From contig NZ_CP084469.1 in NCBI RefSeq assembly GCF_020405205.1, positions 4,030,001 to 4,094,000 on the forward strand: DNA of 64,000 nucleotides, written 5' to 3'. Position numbers and translations under genes: made by a program. The notes beneath the pieces were generated by a model. That model had not been told where the DNA came from, did no database searches, and saw only the letters and a list, made by a program, of their open reading frames with translations. This stretch comes from Natrinema salinisoli (GTDB taxonomy: Archaea > Halobacteriota > Halobacteria > Halobacteriales > Natrialbaceae). Shown one piece after another: positions 8,666 to 17,998 of the stretch (positions are counted from its first letter, which is position 1; each line of letters begins with the position of its first letter).

Positions 8666-8731
8666 ATGACCGACACTCGTCCGCTGGTACTGGCACCGCT
8701 CGCTCGAGGGGGTGATCCGTTGTGGAGCTGA
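8666..8731 (+). CDS. Possible 21-residue leader peptide overlapping the topA start
   Basis: An ATG at 8666 opens a 21-codon frame (MTDTRPLVLAPLARGGDPLWS) ending in TGA, which overlaps the first codons of topA by 10 bases in a different frame. A TATA-like cgttatcaaac lies about 30 bases before the ATG, so the transcript could start at this codon. Translation through the peptide would bring ribosomes to the topA ribosome binding site. The peptide itself is short and has no known family, so it may be only a chance frame. Confidence 0.35.
   Translation: MTDTRPLVLAPLARGGDPLWS
8708..8718 (+). promoter_or_regulatory. Near-perfect Shine-Dalgarno sequence of topA
   Basis: GGGGGTGATCC differs from the full complement of the archaeal 16S rRNA tail (GGAGGTGATCC) at one base and lies just before the GTG at 8722. 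It fixes the topA start. Such an extended match is unusual in a genome rich in leaderless genes. Confidence 0.7.
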
Positions 8732-11202
8732 TAATCACGGAGAAGGACAACGCAGCCCGCCGGATCGCAGACATCCTGAGCGGCGGGACCTACGACTCGA
8801 GTCGCGAAAACGGAGTCAACGTCTACGAGTGGGGCGGCAAGCGCTGCGTGGGGCTGTCGGGCCACGTCGTCGGCGTCGACTTCCCCTCGGAGTACTCCGA
8901 CTGGCGGGACGTCGAGCCGGTCGAGTTGATCGACGCAAGCGTCGAGAAGACGGCGACGAAGGAGAACATCGTCGCGACGCTGCGATTGCTGTCCCGGCGC
9001 GCCCAGCGGGTAACGATCGCGACGGACTACGACCGCGAGGGGGAACTGATCGGGAAGGAAGCGTACGACATCGTCCGAAACGTCGACGAGGAGGTGCCGA
9101 TCCGCCGCGTTCGGTTCTCCTCGATCACGGAAAACGAAGTGCAGAGCGCCTTCGACGAGCCCGACGAGCTCGACTTCGATCTCGCCGCCGCCGGCGAAGC
9201 CCGCCAGATCATCGACCTCATCTGGGGCGCTGCACTCACCCGCTTCCTCTCGCTCTCTGCCGGCCAGCTGGGCGAGGACTTCATCTCCGTCGGCCGGGTG
9301 CAGTCGCCGACGCTGAAGCTCATTGTCGACCGCGAGCGCGAGATCGAGGCGTTCGATCCGGAGGACTACTGGGAACTCTTTGCCGATCTCCAAAAGGACG
9401 AAACTACGTTCGAGGCCCAGTACTTCTACCGCGACGAGGACGACAACGAGGCCGAACGCGTCTGGGAGGAGGCCGTCGCGGACGAGGTCTACGAGACGCT
9501 CGCGGACCGCGACGCCGCGACCGTCGTCGACGTCAACCGTCGGACTCGCACCGATTCGCCGCCGACGCCGTTCAATACGACCCAGTTCATCCGCGCGGCC
9601 AGCGCGATCGGCTACTCCGCCAAGCGGGCGATGTCGATCGCCGAGGATCTCTACACCGCCGGCTACATGACGTATCCGCGGACGGACAACACCGTCTACC
9701 CCGACGATCTCGACCCCGAAGAACTGCTAGACGAGTTCGTTGGTCATCCAACGCTGGGCGACTCCGCGGAGTCGCTGCTCGAGGCCGACGAGATCGTCCC
9801 GACGGAGGGCGACGAGGAGACGACCGACCACCCGCCGATTCATCCGACGGGCGAGATCCCGTCCCGCGGCGAAATCAGCGACGACGAGTGGGAGATCTAC
9901 GAACTCGTCGTGCGCCGGTTCTACGCGACCGTCGCCGACGCCGCGGTCTGGGAACACCTCAAGGTCGTCGCCGAAGTCGACGACTACCGACTCAAATCGA
10001 ACGGCAAGCGCCTCGTCGAAGCCGGCTACCACGACGTCTACCCTTACTTCTCCACGAAGGAGAACTACGTGCCGGACGTCGACGAGGGCGAGGAACTCGG
10101 CCTCTCCGACGTCGAACTCGAGGCCAAGGAGACCCAGCCGCCCCGCCGGTACGGCCAGTCGCGGCTCATCGAGACCATGGAGGACCTGGGCATCGGGACG
10201 AAGTCGACCCGCCACGACATTCTCGAGAAGCTCTACGACCGCGGCTACGTCGAGAGCGACCCGCCGCGGCCGACGCGGCTGGCCATGGCCGTCGTCGAGG
10301 CCGCCGAGGACTACGCCGATCGCATCGTCAGCGAGGAGATGACGGCCCAGCTCGAGGCCGACATGGACGCCATCGCGAGCGGCGAGGCGACGCTGGACGA
10401 CGTGACCGACGACTCCCGCGAGATGCTCGAGGAGATCTTCGCGAACCTCGGCGACTCCCGGGACGAGATCGGCGACCACCTGCGCAAGTCGCTCAAGGAC
10501 GACAAGCGCCTCGGCCCCTGCCCCGAGTGCGGCGAGGATCTGCTCGTGCGCCGGAGCCGCCACGGCTCGTACTTCATCGGCTGCGACGGCTATCCCGACT
10601 GCGAGAACACACTGCCGCTGCCGTCGACCGGCAAGCCGCTCATCCTCGAGGAGGAGTGCGAGGACCACGGCCTGAACGAGGTCAAGATGCTCGCGGGCCG
10701 CCAGACGTTCGTCCACGGCTGCCCGCTCTGCAAGGCGGAAGACGCCGGCGAAGGGCCGGTGCTGGGCGAGTGTCCGGACTGTGGAGAAGAGCACGGCGGT
10801 GAACTCGCCGTCAAGACCCTCCAGAGCGGGTCGCGGCTCGTCGGCTGTACGCGCTACCCCGATTGCGAGTACTCGCTGCCGCTGCCCCGACGGGGCGACA
10901 TCGAGGTCACCGACGAGCACTGCGAGGAACACGAGCTCCCCGAGATCGTCGTCCACAGCGGCGACGAGCCCTGGGAACTGGGCTGCCCGATCTGCAACTA
11001 CCAGGAGTTCCAGGCCCGCGAGAGCGAAACGGGCTCGGACCTCGAGGCGCTCGAGGGGGTCGGTGCGAAGACCGTCGAGAAGCTCGCCGACGCGGGGATC
11101 GAGGACCTCGACGACCTGACCGATGCCGATCCCGACGCCGTTGCGGACGACGTCGAGGGCGTCAGCGCCGATCGCATCCGGGGCTGGCAGGCGAAGGCGT
11201 AG
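8722..11202 (+). CDS. topA: DNA topoisomerase I (type IA)
   Basis: The 826-residue enzyme relaxes negatively supercoiled DNA. It has a TOPRIM domain at the N-terminus (Glu7 in ITEKDNA; Asp102-x-Asp104 in TDYDREGE) and the catalytic tyrosine Tyr318 in GYMTYPRTDN. The 'toroid' domains follow up to about residue 560. The C-terminal part has several zinc-ribbon modules (CPECGEDL, CDGYPDC, CPDCGEEH, CTRYPDC, CPICNY), and the end (about 775-826) is a helix-hairpin-helix-like segment with LEGVGAKTVEKLADAGI. The GTG start is set by a very strong ribosome binding site. The zinc modules and HhH tail are normal for haloarchaeal TopA. Confidence 0.96.
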   Translation: MELIITEKDNAARRIADILSGGTYDSSRENGVNVYEWGGKRCVGLSGHVVGVDFPSEYSDWRDVEPVELIDASVEKTATKENIVATLRLLSRRAQRVTIATDYDREGELIGKEAYDIVRNVDEEVPIRRVRFSSITENEVQSAFDEPDELDFDLAAAGEARQIIDLIWGAALTRFLSLSAGQLGEDFISVGRVQSPTLKLIVDREREIEAFDPEDYWELFADLQKDETTFEAQYFYRDEDDNEAERVWEEAVADEVYETLADRDAATVVDVNRRTRTDSPPTPFNTTQFIRAASAIGYSAKRAMSIAEDLYTAGYMTYPRTDNTVYPDDLDPEELLDEFVGHPTLGDSAESLLEADEIVPTEGDEETTDHPPIHPTGEIPSRGEISDDEWEIYELVVRRFYATVADAAVWEHLKVVAEVDDYRLKSNGKRLVEAGYHDVYPYFSTKENYVPDVDEGEELGLSDVELEAKETQPPRRYGQSRLIETMEDLGIGTKSTRHDILEKLYDRGYVESDPPRPTRLAMAVVEAAEDYADRIVSEEMTAQLEADMDAIASGEATLDDVTDDSREMLEEIFANLGDSRDEIGDHLRKSLKDDKRLGPCPECGEDLLVRRSRHGSYFIGCDGYPDCENTLPLPSTGKPLILEEECEDHGLNEVKMLAGRQTFVHGCPLCKAEDAGEGPVLGECPDCGEEHGGELAVKTLQSGSRLVGCTRYPDCEYSLPLPRRGDIEVTDEHCEEHELPEIVVHSGDEPWELGCPICNYQEFQARESETGSDLEALEGVGAKTVEKLADAGIEDLDDLTDADPDAVADDVEGVSADRIRGWQAKA

Positions 11203-11219
11203 GCGCAGGCGCAGACTCG

Positions 11220-11224
11220 TTTTT
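11220..11224 (+). terminator. Oligo-T terminator after topA
   Basis: Five T residues follow the topA stop codon by about 17 bases. The remaining ~255 bases before the next gene hold nothing I can assign. Confidence 0.35.
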
Positions 11225-11481
11225 CGGATCGGCTACTGTCGACCTACGCTGTCTTTCGCGCTGGAATTCGGCACCCGTCCGAGAAGGGGTCGTGGAAGCT
11301 ATGGTGAACGTACGTGTCTGACTGGCCCGAACGTGACGGGCGGTAGGAGACGGATTACAAGAGCCCCAGCGCTTGGATCTCGTTTTCATGGAGGTAGACT
11401 CAATTGAGTGTGTGCGGTGGGGCAACCACCAACGTGATTGCGTGTGGTTCGATCACACGCACCGCGAACCGGGGAGGGATC

Positions 11482-14400
11482 ATGTCTGAGCTGAACGATA
11501 TACCGGACGGAGCGGTGCAGGGAGAGGGTGTCGAAGTCACCGTCGGGATCGATCGACTCGAGGAGTTTCTGCGGGCAGCGGATCCGGAGGTCAGGGAGTA
11601 CGCGGCCAAGACGCTGGCGAACGAGGCGTCGGATCGGCCGGCGGACGTCCGATCGGCGGTCGGGGCGTTGACCGACTGTCTCGAGGACGAACCGGCGATC
11701 AGATCGCACGCGGCCGCGGCGCTGTCGGCCGTCGCCGCCAGCGTTCCGGCGGAAACGCGAGACGCCGTGCCGGCGCTGACCGAACGCCTCGAGGGGTCAG
11801 CGTCAGTGCGAGGGGATGCAGCGGACGCGCTCGCATCGATCGCGGCCGACGATCCGGGTGCCGTCACCGAATCTGCGACTGAACTCGCGACCTACGTCAC
11901 GGACGCCGAGGACCGCGTTCGGATCCGAGCCACGGACGCGCTCGCTGCGATCGCCGAGGCCCATTCCGAACCGGTCGTCGCCGTCGTCGACGACGTCTCG
12001 GCGGCGACCGACGACGAGAGCGAGACGGTCAGGGAGAACGCGACAGCGATCCTCGCGGCCGTCGCCGATCACGATCCCGATGCCGTTCTCGACGCCGTCG
12101 ATCGACTCGTCGACCGCCTCGAGGACGAACCGACTATCAGTGAACACGCCGCCCGAGGGATTCGATCCGTCGCAGCCGAGGAGCCGTCGGCAGTCACGCC
12201 GTCGGTCGAACTTGTCGCGGCCGGGCTGTCGGACGAGCGCGAGGCCGTCCGTCGCGACGTCGCAGCGACGCTCGCGGCCGTCGCGGCGGACCGTCCCGAT
12301 TCCGTCAGCGATGTCGTCGACGAGCTCGCCGCGAGCCTCGACGCCGAGGCCGCCGTCCGCAAGGAAACCGTGGGCGCGCTCCGGAACGTGGCCGAGGTCG
12401 CGCCCGACGCGGTCGAATCCGCCGTCGACGCGTTCGTCGAGCGACTCGCCGATCCGCTCGAGACGGTGCGCGTCGATGCGGCCGCCGCGCTGGAGACGCT
12501 GGCGACGGCGCGCCCCGTCGCGGTCGAACCCGCCGTCGAACCGCTCGCCGATCGGCTGGCGGACGACGAGCCGCCGATCCGACGCCACGGCATTGCGGCC
12601 ATCGCGGCCGTCGCCGACGCGACGCCCGAGGCCGTCGCTCCCGTCGTCGCCGAACTCGCCGGCGTCCTCGACGACGAGGACGACGAGGTCCGGTCCGAGG
12701 CTGCCCGCGCCATCGCGACCGTCTCGACGACTGCGCCCGGAGCAGTGCGGCCGATCGTCCGTTCCCTCGCCGATCGACTCGACGATCCTCACGAACCCGT
12801 CCGCCACCGCGTGGCCGACGCGCTGAGCGAACTCGCTTTCGAGGACGCCGCCGACGACGCCGACGTCACAGCGCTGATCGACCGGCTCGAGGACGGCGAC
12901 GAGTGGGTTCGGGGCGACGCGGCGCGCAGGCTGGCGGGGATCGCCCAGTCGCGGGTGGCCGATCCGCATCCGGCGGTTCGCTCCCTGCGTCGACGGCTCG
13001 ATCACGACAGCCCGGCAGTGCGGCGGTCGGCCACCAGAGACCTCGTCACGATCGCCGCCGAGCGGCCCCACGAGGCCCGCGCGGCCGTTCCGTCGCTCGG
13101 CGTGCGACTGGGGGACGACGACCCTACCGTTCGAAACAACGCTGCGCTCGCACTCGAGCGGATCGCGACCGCGTCTCCCGACGCCGTTCGGCCGGCGCTG
13201 GAGGGACTGTTCGGCGCGATCGACGATCCCGACGGCAGCGTCCGCAGGACGGTCCGCGAGACGCTCACGACCGTTGCGCCCGCCTCGCGGAGCGCCTGTC
13301 GGCCACCGGTTGGAGTCGCCGCCACGGAGACCGCTGCCGAGGAGGAAGCGATCCGGGTTGCCGCTTGCGAGGCGCTGGCTCGCCTCGACCTCGAGACGGG
13401 CGCCGAGACGACGGCAGCGGTTGGTGACGTTTGCGACGCCCTAATCGACCCGACGCCGCCCGTCCGTGCGGCGGCTCTCGAGACGCTGGAGACGCTGCTG
13501 GCGGGGAACGCCGAAACCGAGCCGACGCCGCTAGAGGTACTCGTCGAAATCCTCTCGGCCGACGACGAGCGCGCGGCGGCGGTCGCGACCGCGCTCGCCG
13601 ACGTCGCCAGAGCGGAGCCGGAGTGTATCGCCGGGGCCGCGACGCCGCTCGTCGATCGGATGCGGGAAGCGCCGGCCGACCAGCGACGAGCGCTCCTGCG
13701 GGCGTTGACGACGACGGTCGCGGGGACCGAACGGGGACCCGTCTCGGCGCTCCTGCTCGAGGAGGTCGAGTCGGACGGGGCTGATCGCGCGTCGAGCATC
13801 GGTGAGGTCGCCAGATTGGCGGCCGCCGCGCCGGACGACGTCGCGGCCAGCCGGGATCGCCTCACCGACTTGCTCGCTGCTGGCAACGAGGCGGTCCGCG
13901 GGTACGCGGCGCTGGCGCTCGGAACGCTCGCGGTGACGGATCGCGACGACGGCTCCGCGCTGGCCGCCATGCTCGATATCGGGGACCAACGGTTGCGCGA
14001 CGCCGTCTCGCTCGTCAGCGGCGGCGAAACGCCGAGCGACGCTGACGGAATCGAGTCCCAGCTCTCGGGATTCGGGGATCGACTCGAGGACGACCCGTGG
14101 GCCGGCGGGTTGGCCGTCCTCGCGCTCTCGGTGCTCGCCGACGAGTCCGAACACCTGCGATCGACGGCTGTCTCGGAGATCGCGGCCGGGCTCGAGGTCG
14201 ACAGCCCGATTGTCCGAGCCACCGCCGGACGGACGCTCGCGACGATGGCCGCGGCCGATCCGGCGGGGCTCGAGACAGCGACCGACGAGTTATTCGCAGC
14301 GCTGTCGGATCCGGACGCCGACGTCCAGGCGACCGCCCTGACTGCGCTGTCCGAACTCGCCGACGCCACCGGGCATCTCGAGGACGCGTCGAACCGTCTC

Positions 14401-15681
14401 GATGCCGAACTCCGGGCCCGTCTCGCCGATCCCGACGGCCGCGTTCGCGCCCGTGCGATTCGGACGCTGACGGCGCTCGAGGCCGCCGACTCGCTGTCGG
14501 CCGTGCGACCGCTTGTCGACGATCCCGTCCCGTCGGTCTCGAGGGCAGCGGCGACTGCGACGGAACGTCTCGGGACCGGCCGAGAGAGCACACACGACGA
14601 AGTCGAGTGGCCGATGGCTGGTGCCGGGCCGGCGAGAACGGGCGCGGTCGGAGACGGGGGCGCGCTCGAACGCCGACCGACCAAACGGTGGCGCGTCGAA
14701 ATCGACGGCACCGTCGATGCACCGCCGGCGCTGGTCGGCGACGCCGTTCTGGCCACGAGCGACGACGGCCACGTCGAGGCGATCGCACTCGAGGACGGAA
14801 GCGAACGCTGGCGGTTCGAGACGGACGGCCCGATCACGACCGCTCCCGCCGTCGTCGACGACGCCGTCTACGTCGGGAGTGACGCCGCAGTCCACGCGCT
14901 CGACCGCGAGACGGGCGAGCGACGCTGGCGCTACCGAACGGACGCCACCGTCGGAACGCCGCCGGTCGTCGCCGAGGGAACGGTCTACGTTGGCGACGAG
15001 ACCCTCCACGCGATCGACGCCGACACCGGCCACGAGGTCTGGACGGCACCGTTCGAGGAGACCCTCGTCGGCGTTGCAGTCGCCGACGACGCCGTCTACG
15101 CCGCCTGCGAGGAGCGCGTATTCGCGCTCGCGGCTGCCGACGGGAACCGGCGCTGGGAGACGACGCTCGATCTCGAGGGAACGGTACGGACGGCGCCGGC
15201 GGTCGCGGACGGACGGATTTTCGTCGGCTGCGGCGGGACGCTCACTGCGCTGTCGACGGTCGACGGCTCGCGACGGTTCCGGTTCGACACTGGGGGCCGG
15301 TTCGCCGGCTCACCGGCCGTCGCGGACGGCGTCGTCTACGCGGCGAGCGGGGACGAGAGCGTGTACGCCATCGACGCGAAAACGGGCGCCGAGCGCTGGC
15401 GGGTCGCTCTCGGCGAGGCGACGACGGATCCGGTCATCATCGACGATACCGTCTGTCTGGGGACCGCCGACGGTCACGTCACCATCCTGGCGACCGACGA
15501 CGGCGCTCGACGGTGGGAGCTCGCGATCGACGGCGTCACGGAGATCACGTCGATCGCCGTCGCGAGCGGGCTGCTCTGTCTCGTCGGACCCGACGGGATC
15601 ACCGCTATCGGAGACGCGGACTCCTCCTGGAGGAATTCGATTTCGAGGCTGTTCACCCGGTTCGGAACCGGATCGTCGTAG
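11482..15681 (+). CDS. Giant HEAT-repeat protein with C-terminal PQQ-like beta-propeller
   Basis: The ATG at 11482 is chosen because GGGAGGGATC, a strong ribosome binding site, lies directly before it; the first possible start of the frame is 26 codons earlier. Residues ~30-1,020 of 1,399 are helical HEAT/armadillo repeats, with recurring units such as 'VRRDVAATLAAVAADRPDSV' at roughly 36-40 residue spacing. Residues ~1,035-1,370 form a seven- or eight-bladed PQQ-type propeller with repeats like 'VVDDAVYVGSDAAVHALDRE' and 'GERRWRYRTD'. There is no signal peptide, so it is probably cytoplasmic. HEAT arrays and propellers are both protein-binding scaffolds. No catalytic motif is visible. The function is unknown. 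Confidence 0.85.
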   Translation: MSELNDIPDGAVQGEGVEVTVGIDRLEEFLRAADPEVREYAAKTLANEASDRPADVRSAVGALTDCLEDEPAIRSHAAAALSAVAASVPAETRDAVPALTERLEGSASVRGDAADALASIAADDPGAVTESATELATYVTDAEDRVRIRATDALAAIAEAHSEPVVAVVDDVSAATDDESETVRENATAILAAVADHDPDAVLDAVDRLVDRLEDEPTISEHAARGIRSVAAEEPSAVTPSVELVAAGLSDEREAVRRDVAATLAAVAADRPDSVSDVVDELAASLDAEAAVRKETVGALRNVAEVAPDAVESAVDAFVERLADPLETVRVDAAAALETLATARPVAVEPAVEPLADRLADDEPPIRRHGIAAIAAVADATPEAVAPVVAELAGVLDDEDDEVRSEAARAIATVSTTAPGAVRPIVRSLADRLDDPHEPVRHRVADALSELAFEDAADDADVTALIDRLEDGDEWVRGDAARRLAGIAQSRVADPHPAVRSLRRRLDHDSPAVRRSATRDLVTIAAERPHEARAAVPSLGVRLGDDDPTVRNNAALALERIATASPDAVRPALEGLFGAIDDPDGSVRRTVRETLTTVAPASRSACRPPVGVAATETAAEEEAIRVAACEALARLDLETGAETTAAVGDVCDALIDPTPPVRAAALETLETLLAGNAETEPTPLEVLVEILSADDERAAAVATALADVARAEPECIAGAATPLVDRMREAPADQRRALLRALTTTVAGTERGPVSALLLEEVESDGADRASSIGEVARLAAAAPDDVAASRDRLTDLLAAGNEAVRGYAALALGTLAVTDRDDGSALAAMLDIGDQRLRDAVSLVSGGETPSDADGIESQLSGFGDRLEDDPWAGGLAVLALSVLADESEHLRSTAVSEIAAGLEVDSPIVRATAGRTLATMAAADPAGLETATDELFAALSDPDADVQATALTALSELADATGHLEDASNRLDAELRARLADPDGRVRARAIRTLTALEAADSLSAVRPLVDDPVPSVSRAAATATERLGTGRESTHDEVEWPMAGAGPARTGAVGDGGALERRPTKRWRVEIDGTVDAPPALVGDAVLATSDDGHVEAIALEDGSERWRFETDGPITTAPAVVDDAVYVGSDAAVHALDRETGERRWRYRTDATVGTPPVVAEGTVYVGDETLHAIDADTGHEVWTAPFEETLVGVAVADDAVYAACEERVFALAAADGNRRWETTLDLEGTVRTAPAVADGRIFVGCGGTLTALSTVDGSRRFRFDTGGRFAGSPAVADGVVYAASGDESVYAIDAKTGAERWRVALGEATTDPVIIDDTVCLGTADGHVTILATDDGARRWELAIDGVTEITSIAVASGLLCLVGPDGITAIGDADSSWRNSISRLFTRFGTGSS

Positions 15682-15743
15682 ACCAGTTCGGACGGCCGTC
15701 TCGTTGGACACGAATTAAGCGCCTCCCGGTCGTCGTCGTCCGC

Positions 15744-16376
15744 ATGACCGACGACCGCGATCGATGGAACGAGCGGTACGGAGCGGCCGAGTTCGATCCC
15801 GTCGACGATCCCGTTCCCGAACTCGAGCGTCGCATCGGGACGCTCCCGAACGGTCGCGCGCTCGACGTCGCGACCGGAACCGGACGCAACGCGCTGTTCC
15901 TGGCCGAACACGGGTACGACGTGGACGCAGTGGACATCGCTGAGGCCGGACTCGAGCGCGCCCGCGATCGGGCCGCCGAGCGAGGCGTCGACGTCGACTG
16001 GACCCGCGCCGATCTGGCCGAGTTCGACCCCGGCCGTGAGCGCTACGACGTGATCACCGTGAGCTTCTTCGCCGCCCTCGAGCACCTGCCGGACCTCAAA
16101 GAGGCGCTCGCCCCCGGCGGCGTGCTCGTCTACGAACATCACCTCCGCTCGAGCGATCCGGTCGCCGGCCCCTCGACGGATCGCTACCGCTACCGGTCGA
16201 ACGACCTGCTCCGGGCGTGTCTGGATCTGACGATCCTCTCCTACGAGGAGCGACGGCGGCCGGTCGGCGATGGCGAAGGAGATGGGAGCAGCGACGGCGC
16301 TGTCGCAGTCGCGACGCTCGTCGCGCGTCGCTCGAGTGGCGGCACGCAGTCGTATCCGGTCGAGCGGACCCCGTGA
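15744..16376 (+). CDS. Class I SAM-dependent methyltransferase (TehB/UbiE-like)
   Basis: The ATG at 15744 gives a 210-residue protein that starts with DRDRWNERYG, the classic opening of TehB-like and thiopurine-type methyltransferases. The SAM-binding motif I is ALDVATGTGRNALFLAEHG, followed by an acidic motif II (VDAVDIAEAGLERA) and VITVSFFAALEHL. The frame is open further upstream but would overlap the HEAT-PQQ gene. The substrate is not evident; relatives modify small molecules such as tellurite, thiols or quinone precursors. Confidence 0.85.
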   Translation: MTDDRDRWNERYGAAEFDPVDDPVPELERRIGTLPNGRALDVATGTGRNALFLAEHGYDVDAVDIAEAGLERARDRAAERGVDVDWTRADLAEFDPGRERYDVITVSFFAALEHLPDLKEALAPGGVLVYEHHLRSSDPVAGPSTDRYRYRSNDLLRACLDLTILSYEERRRPVGDGEGDGSSDGAVAVATLVARRSSGGTQSYPVERTP

Positions 16377-16527
16377 ATAGGTGGTGGGTCGCGTCGATCG
16401 GTCGGCTCCGGTCGGCCGATCGGTCGCACACCCGGAGGCCGGGTGGGCAGACTGATACTGAACGAGTACGCTTCGGCCGAACTCACCGTCTTTTTCACGC
16501 CAGCGCGCCTCCTTCGGATCAGAATTC

Positions 16528-17208
16528 ATGGCTTCCCTCCCGATCACAGCACTGGCCGGCGTGATCTTCGGACTCGCACTCGCGGCTCCCCCGGGACCGA
16601 TGAATGCGATTATCGCCGAGGAGAGCGTCGTTCGCGGGTGGTCGGCCGGCTTTCGGGCCGGACTCGGTGCGATGCTCGCGGACGCGATCTTCTTCGTCCT
16701 CACGCTCGCCGGCATCGTCGCCGTACTCGACCGCGCCCCGATCGTCCGCCCCGTGCTCTATCTCGCCGGCGGGTGTCTGATGCTGTACTTCGCCCTCGGT
16801 GCGGTTCGGGAGGCCAGGGCCGCCACGTCGTTTACCGAAGCCAGCCGGACCGCTGCCACGGGGTTTCGGAAGACGCTCGTCCTCTCCCTGACCAACCCCT
16901 ATCAGATCGGCTTCTGGCTCACCGTCGGCGTCGGCCTGCTCGAGCCCGGCACCCTCGACGTGCTCGCGTACGCGCCGGCGGTCGGGCAGGCGCTCGCGGG
17001 AACCCTGGTCGTCCAGACCGGCTCTCCGGCGTTGTTGCTCGGGTTCTTCGGGGGGATCGCCGTCTGGATCGTGGCCTATCCAGCGGCGCTGGTTGCAGCG
17101 GGCCGGCGCGTCGACGCGTTCGCCCCCGCGGTCGCTGCGCTGAGCGCCGTCGTCCTCGTCGGGTTCGGCGCGCTCTTTCTCGTCTTGGGCACGCTTCGGC
17201 TCACCTGA
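16528..17208 (+). CDS. LysE-family amino-acid exporter
   Basis: A 226-residue membrane protein with six likely helices. The first carries the family signature (FGLALAAPPGPMNAIIAEES), and the conserved TNPYQIGFWLTVG lies in the middle. LysE/RhtB proteins export basic or neutral amino acids and related metabolites. It stands alone, with the methyltransferase gene about 150 bases before it. Confidence 0.88.
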   Translation: MASLPITALAGVIFGLALAAPPGPMNAIIAEESVVRGWSAGFRAGLGAMLADAIFFVLTLAGIVAVLDRAPIVRPVLYLAGGCLMLYFALGAVREARAATSFTEASRTAATGFRKTLVLSLTNPYQIGFWLTVGVGLLEPGTLDVLAYAPAVGQALAGTLVVQTGSPALLLGFFGGIAVWIVAYPAALVAAGRRVDAFAPAVAALSAVVLVGFGALFLVLGTLRLT

Positions 17209-17275
17209 GGGAGCCCTGGTCGACTAGCGTCCGTTCTACCGGTCGTTCCCTCGCAGCCCCTCGAACCGAAACTGG

Positions 17276-17803
17276 CTAACACCTGAGCATCTCGAAGGGG
17301 CTGTCCTCGGTGCCCGTGGTATCGCCGTCGTCCTCGGCCGACTGGTCGCCGGACTGGGGCGGCTCGTCGGCACCGAGTCCCGTCCTCACGTCCTCGAGCA
17401 TCGGGAGCCGGAGGGAGAATCCGCTGACCGTGTCGAACGATCCAATGGGGTTCGTGAGGAAGTCAAAGATTCCGTCAGCAACGTACTGTACGCCGGCTGC
17501 GACCTCGATGATCGACGTTCCGTTGGTCGACCCGACGAGTTCAGCACCGAGGGAGCCGCCGGAGCCGGTCAGTATCGAAGCGTGCAGTCGGATCCAGATG
17601 TTTGTGCTGTTCGACGATCCGACGGTGAACGACGTTCCCGTCCCAGTGAGACACGTCGATACGGGCTGGCCGTTCGAATCGGCAGCGGTCTGAACGCTGG
17701 GTACGGACTGCTGGGCGATCGTCGCGGCCGGCACGACGGCGAGGAGAGCGATGCAGCATAGCATCGTGACTGCGATGGCACTCGAAGGACGGGAGGCACC
17801 CAT
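17276..17803 (-). CDS. Secreted protein of unknown function
   Basis: The 175-residue product has a clear Sec-type signal (hydrophobic residues ~8-30, cleavage after ATIA or nearby). It continues as a serine/threonine/glycine-rich domain (about 35-145) and ends in an acidic tail (QSAEDDGDTTGTEDS). Two cysteines remain after the signal, in STCLTG and at the last residue. No family motif is recognised. It is convergent with the LysE gene and is probably exposed on the cell surface. Confidence 0.6.
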   Translation of the reverse strand: MGASRPSSAIAVTMLCCIALLAVVPAATIAQQSVPSVQTAADSNGQPVSTCLTGTGTSFTVGSSNSTNIWIRLHASILTGSGGSLGAELVGSTNGTSIIEVAAGVQYVADGIFDFLTNPIGSFDTVSGFSLRLPMLEDVRTGLGADEPPQSGDQSAEDDGDTTGTEDSPFEMLRC

Positions 17804-17998
17804 ACATCTTCTCGAGCCCAGATCGATATGAACGCACTGGCCGTCCGGCCGCGGTGACGGCTACCGAGACGATGGACGGCGCGCGACCGGCAGAATCGGT
17901 GACAGCCGTCCGATCGAATCGGCCGGTTGCCCTCGGAGCGGCCGCTCGGAATCACCCCCGACCGGGAGGTCCCGGTCGGACCGTCTCCCCACCGGTGC

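Noticed and set aside
8712-10802. 696-codon frame overlapping topA
   Set aside because: Same strand as topA but a different frame; extremely Arg-rich and without any domain, whereas the topA frame has all catalytic motifs.
13002-14837. 611-codon minus-strand frame within the HEAT-PQQ gene
   Set aside because: Ser/Ala/Arg-rich shadow of the repeat-coding strand; no start signal and no family.
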